From an uncultured Ureaplasma sp. (lineage in GTDB: Bacteria; Bacillota_I; Bacilli_A; Mycoplasmatales; Mycoplasmoidaceae), in NCBI GenBank assembly GCA_902800015.1, contig CADCCU010000003.1, positions 1 to 64,000 on the forward strand: a stretch of 64,000 nucleotides of DNA, given 5' to 3'. Positions 62,465 through 64,000 of this stretch are shown here, piece by piece. Every line of letters starts with the position of its first letter. Within the stretch, counting starts at the first letter, position 1. Both the position numbers and the translations under genes were made by a program. Under the pieces are notes generated by a model that saw only the letters and a list, made by a program, of their open reading frames with translations, was not told where the DNA came from and ran no database searches.

Positions 62465-64000
62465 ATGAATATACTTGATAAACTAAATGATAAATTTGAA
62501 AATTTTTGTTTTAAAGATTTAGGGATAAATGATTTATTTACTGGTTTGCAATTACGACATGTATTGGATAAATATGTAGATATAGATAAATATTTTTCAA
62601 ATTTTAAAAAAAATACTGGAATTGATTTACTCTGTGATTATTTTTTTCTTAAGACATTTGAGAATATGGGAGAATATATTCAGAATATTAAACCTGAATT
62701 TAAAGAAAGATTCAAAAAATTTGTTGATTCAATTCCCCAATGATTAAATAAGTTTAACCAAAAAGAAATAAGTGCCGCTGTAAAAGATAATTTTAATTGC
62801 TTATTTGATAGTAAAAATCCATGATTAAAAGAAACGTTATTTTTATACATATGGAATAATGATGAATTTAATAATTTATTTTCATTAATAATAAACAATG
62901 ATTTCTGTGTTCAATTTATTATTACAAATTTACCAAAAAATAAACAATTTGAAAATAAATTTAAAAGTCATCTAAACTGATGCCAACAGATTTTTAATTT
63001 TGATAAATTATCAAAATATCTAAATAATGGAATCATAATTAATGATTGATTGTTGAATTTTATTTCTCGTTTTAAGGATCATGACAATGAGTTTATTCAA
63101 AATGAATATAAAAAGTTTGAAACTTTTTTAAAAAATAAATTAGATGAATATTCAAAAAAATTAATGAATATTGATAATGAATGAATAAAAAATGCAATAA
63201 TATGCGAAAATATACTAAATTTTTTCATTAGAAATCAATATCCTGATCAAGTTAAATATGATTCTATTAAGAAAGATATTTTTAATTTTAGAAATAAATA
63301 TCTTGAAAAATATGGACATAAAGTTGAATATAAGTTATCTGCAGAACAACAAAAAGAAGCTAATAAATTGCTTCAAAATGAATATGGTGATATTAAAACA
63401 CAATGAAATACTAAATTATTAAGTTTAACACACAAAAAAGATGAAAATAATAATTTTTTTACATTCTATGAAGAAATTGGTAAAAATAATAAAAAGAATT
63501 TAACAGATGAGATTGGTCAAAATATTGATGATTATTTTTTTAGCTCTAAAATTCAAAATTTGGATATACATAATCAATACATTTTTATGCTTATATGAAA
63601 TTATTACTTATTAGACAAAAGCGATATATTTTTTGATCAAATTTTAAGTCTAATCAAACATTCATATAAATTAATTTATAAAACTTATGATATATTTAAC
63701 AGCGAAAAAATTGAATATGATATTTTAATTGGTCTTATTTCATCTGGTATACGACAAATAATAAAAATTATTAAAGATAAACAAAACCTTAATCATGATG
63801 AGAAAATAAAAGTTCAAACACATTCATATTATGTGTTAACATCACTAATATCATTAATTGAAAAAATTCTTCGCCTATTTTATTTATCTGAGCTAATTGA
63901 AGATGATAAATATTTAGAAAATATTTATCCAACATTAGGAAATTTTCTTAATCCAACTTCACCATTAAATAAAATTCTTGGTGAAAATACAGTAAAAATT
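62465..64000 (+). CDS. Large protein of unknown function (partial at the window end)
   Basis: The frame is open for all 512 codons to the last base and uses UGA as Trp at many sites, so it is a real gene cut by the window. It is mainly helical and rich in Lys, Asn, Asp and Phe, without membrane segments in the visible part. The last 60 residues (SLISLIEKILRLFYLSELIE, then NIYPTLGNFLNPTSPLNKIL) recall DUF4209/HEPN-like proteins, whose conserved part is near the C-terminus, but that end is not visible. Placement beside a restriction island suggests a defence role; this is speculation. Confidence 0.7.

Overview
The window is low-GC bacterial DNA from a mollicute that reads UGA as tryptophan. In-frame TGA codons interrupt almost every conserved gene, for example inside L3, L2, SecY, GyrB, FolD and Obg, exactly where homologues carry Trp, and TAA/TAG are the only real stops. 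Very low GC, short gaps, many ATG/TAA overlaps, PrpC, DnaE, DnaB/DnaI, KtrAB and an isolated 5'-3' exonuclease all fit Mycoplasmatales/Mycoplasmoidales. Three methylerythritol-phosphate (MEP) isoprenoid genes (ispE, ispD, ispF) point towards the penetrans/iowae ('Malacoplasma') group, possibly a relative of Ca. M. girerdii. That placement is inference.

Layout. 1-315 is the tail of a membrane protein. 305-967 is a decayed transposase. 1146-4354 (+) is rpmH-rnpA-yidC-rsmA-ispE. 4338-5851 (-) is folD-ispD, divergent from ispF (5886-6362). 6438-12807 (-) carries trkH/ktrB, gmk, rlmN, prpC, obgE, nadE and HU. 12858-22180 (+) carries ktrA, rpe, a 70-aa ORF, dnaE, 5'-3' exonuclease, mutM, coaE, then dnaB and dnaI. 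This keeps the Firmicute polA-mutM-coaE-(nrdR)-dnaB-dnaI order without nrdR. 22214-22686 (-) holds tRNA-Cys, a small membrane protein and rpmF. 22744-24765 (+) is asp23-fakA.

24943-37899 (+) is the S10-spc ribosomal cluster (rpsJ to rplO, then secY, adk, map). It stops after map, and gyrB, a small zinc-ribbon membrane protein and gyrA follow. 42847-47352 (-) is ybaB-recR-ligA and cysS. 47418-49045 (+) has a hypothetical protein and a GIY-YIG-like protein. 49050-52855 (-) is asnS-pgsA-pepF. tRNA-Gly and tatD follow, then a lysine-rich ORF overlapping rubrerythrin (-), an HD hydrolase (+), and a dUTPase-like plus YgjP-like pair (-).

The accessory part is 57111-64000. Three tRNAs (Asn, Glu, Val) are followed by a 3.5-kb restriction island: DNA methyltransferase, type II endonuclease and an HNH protein with a possible EVE-like N-terminus. 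The island is bounded by two copies of a 20-bp direct repeat, the right copy lying in the rpsD terminator. After rpsD come two small overlapping ORFs, a large hairpin, and a 512-codon open frame of unknown function running off the window. Most of the rest is core translation, replication and repair. The parts most worth a second look are the repeat-bounded island, the lysine-rich/rubrerythrin overlap, N-terminal extensions of SecY and LigA, lysine/alanine-rich tails on many ribosomal proteins, structured leaders of rpsJ, rpsD and dnaB, and near-palindromic divergent promoters.
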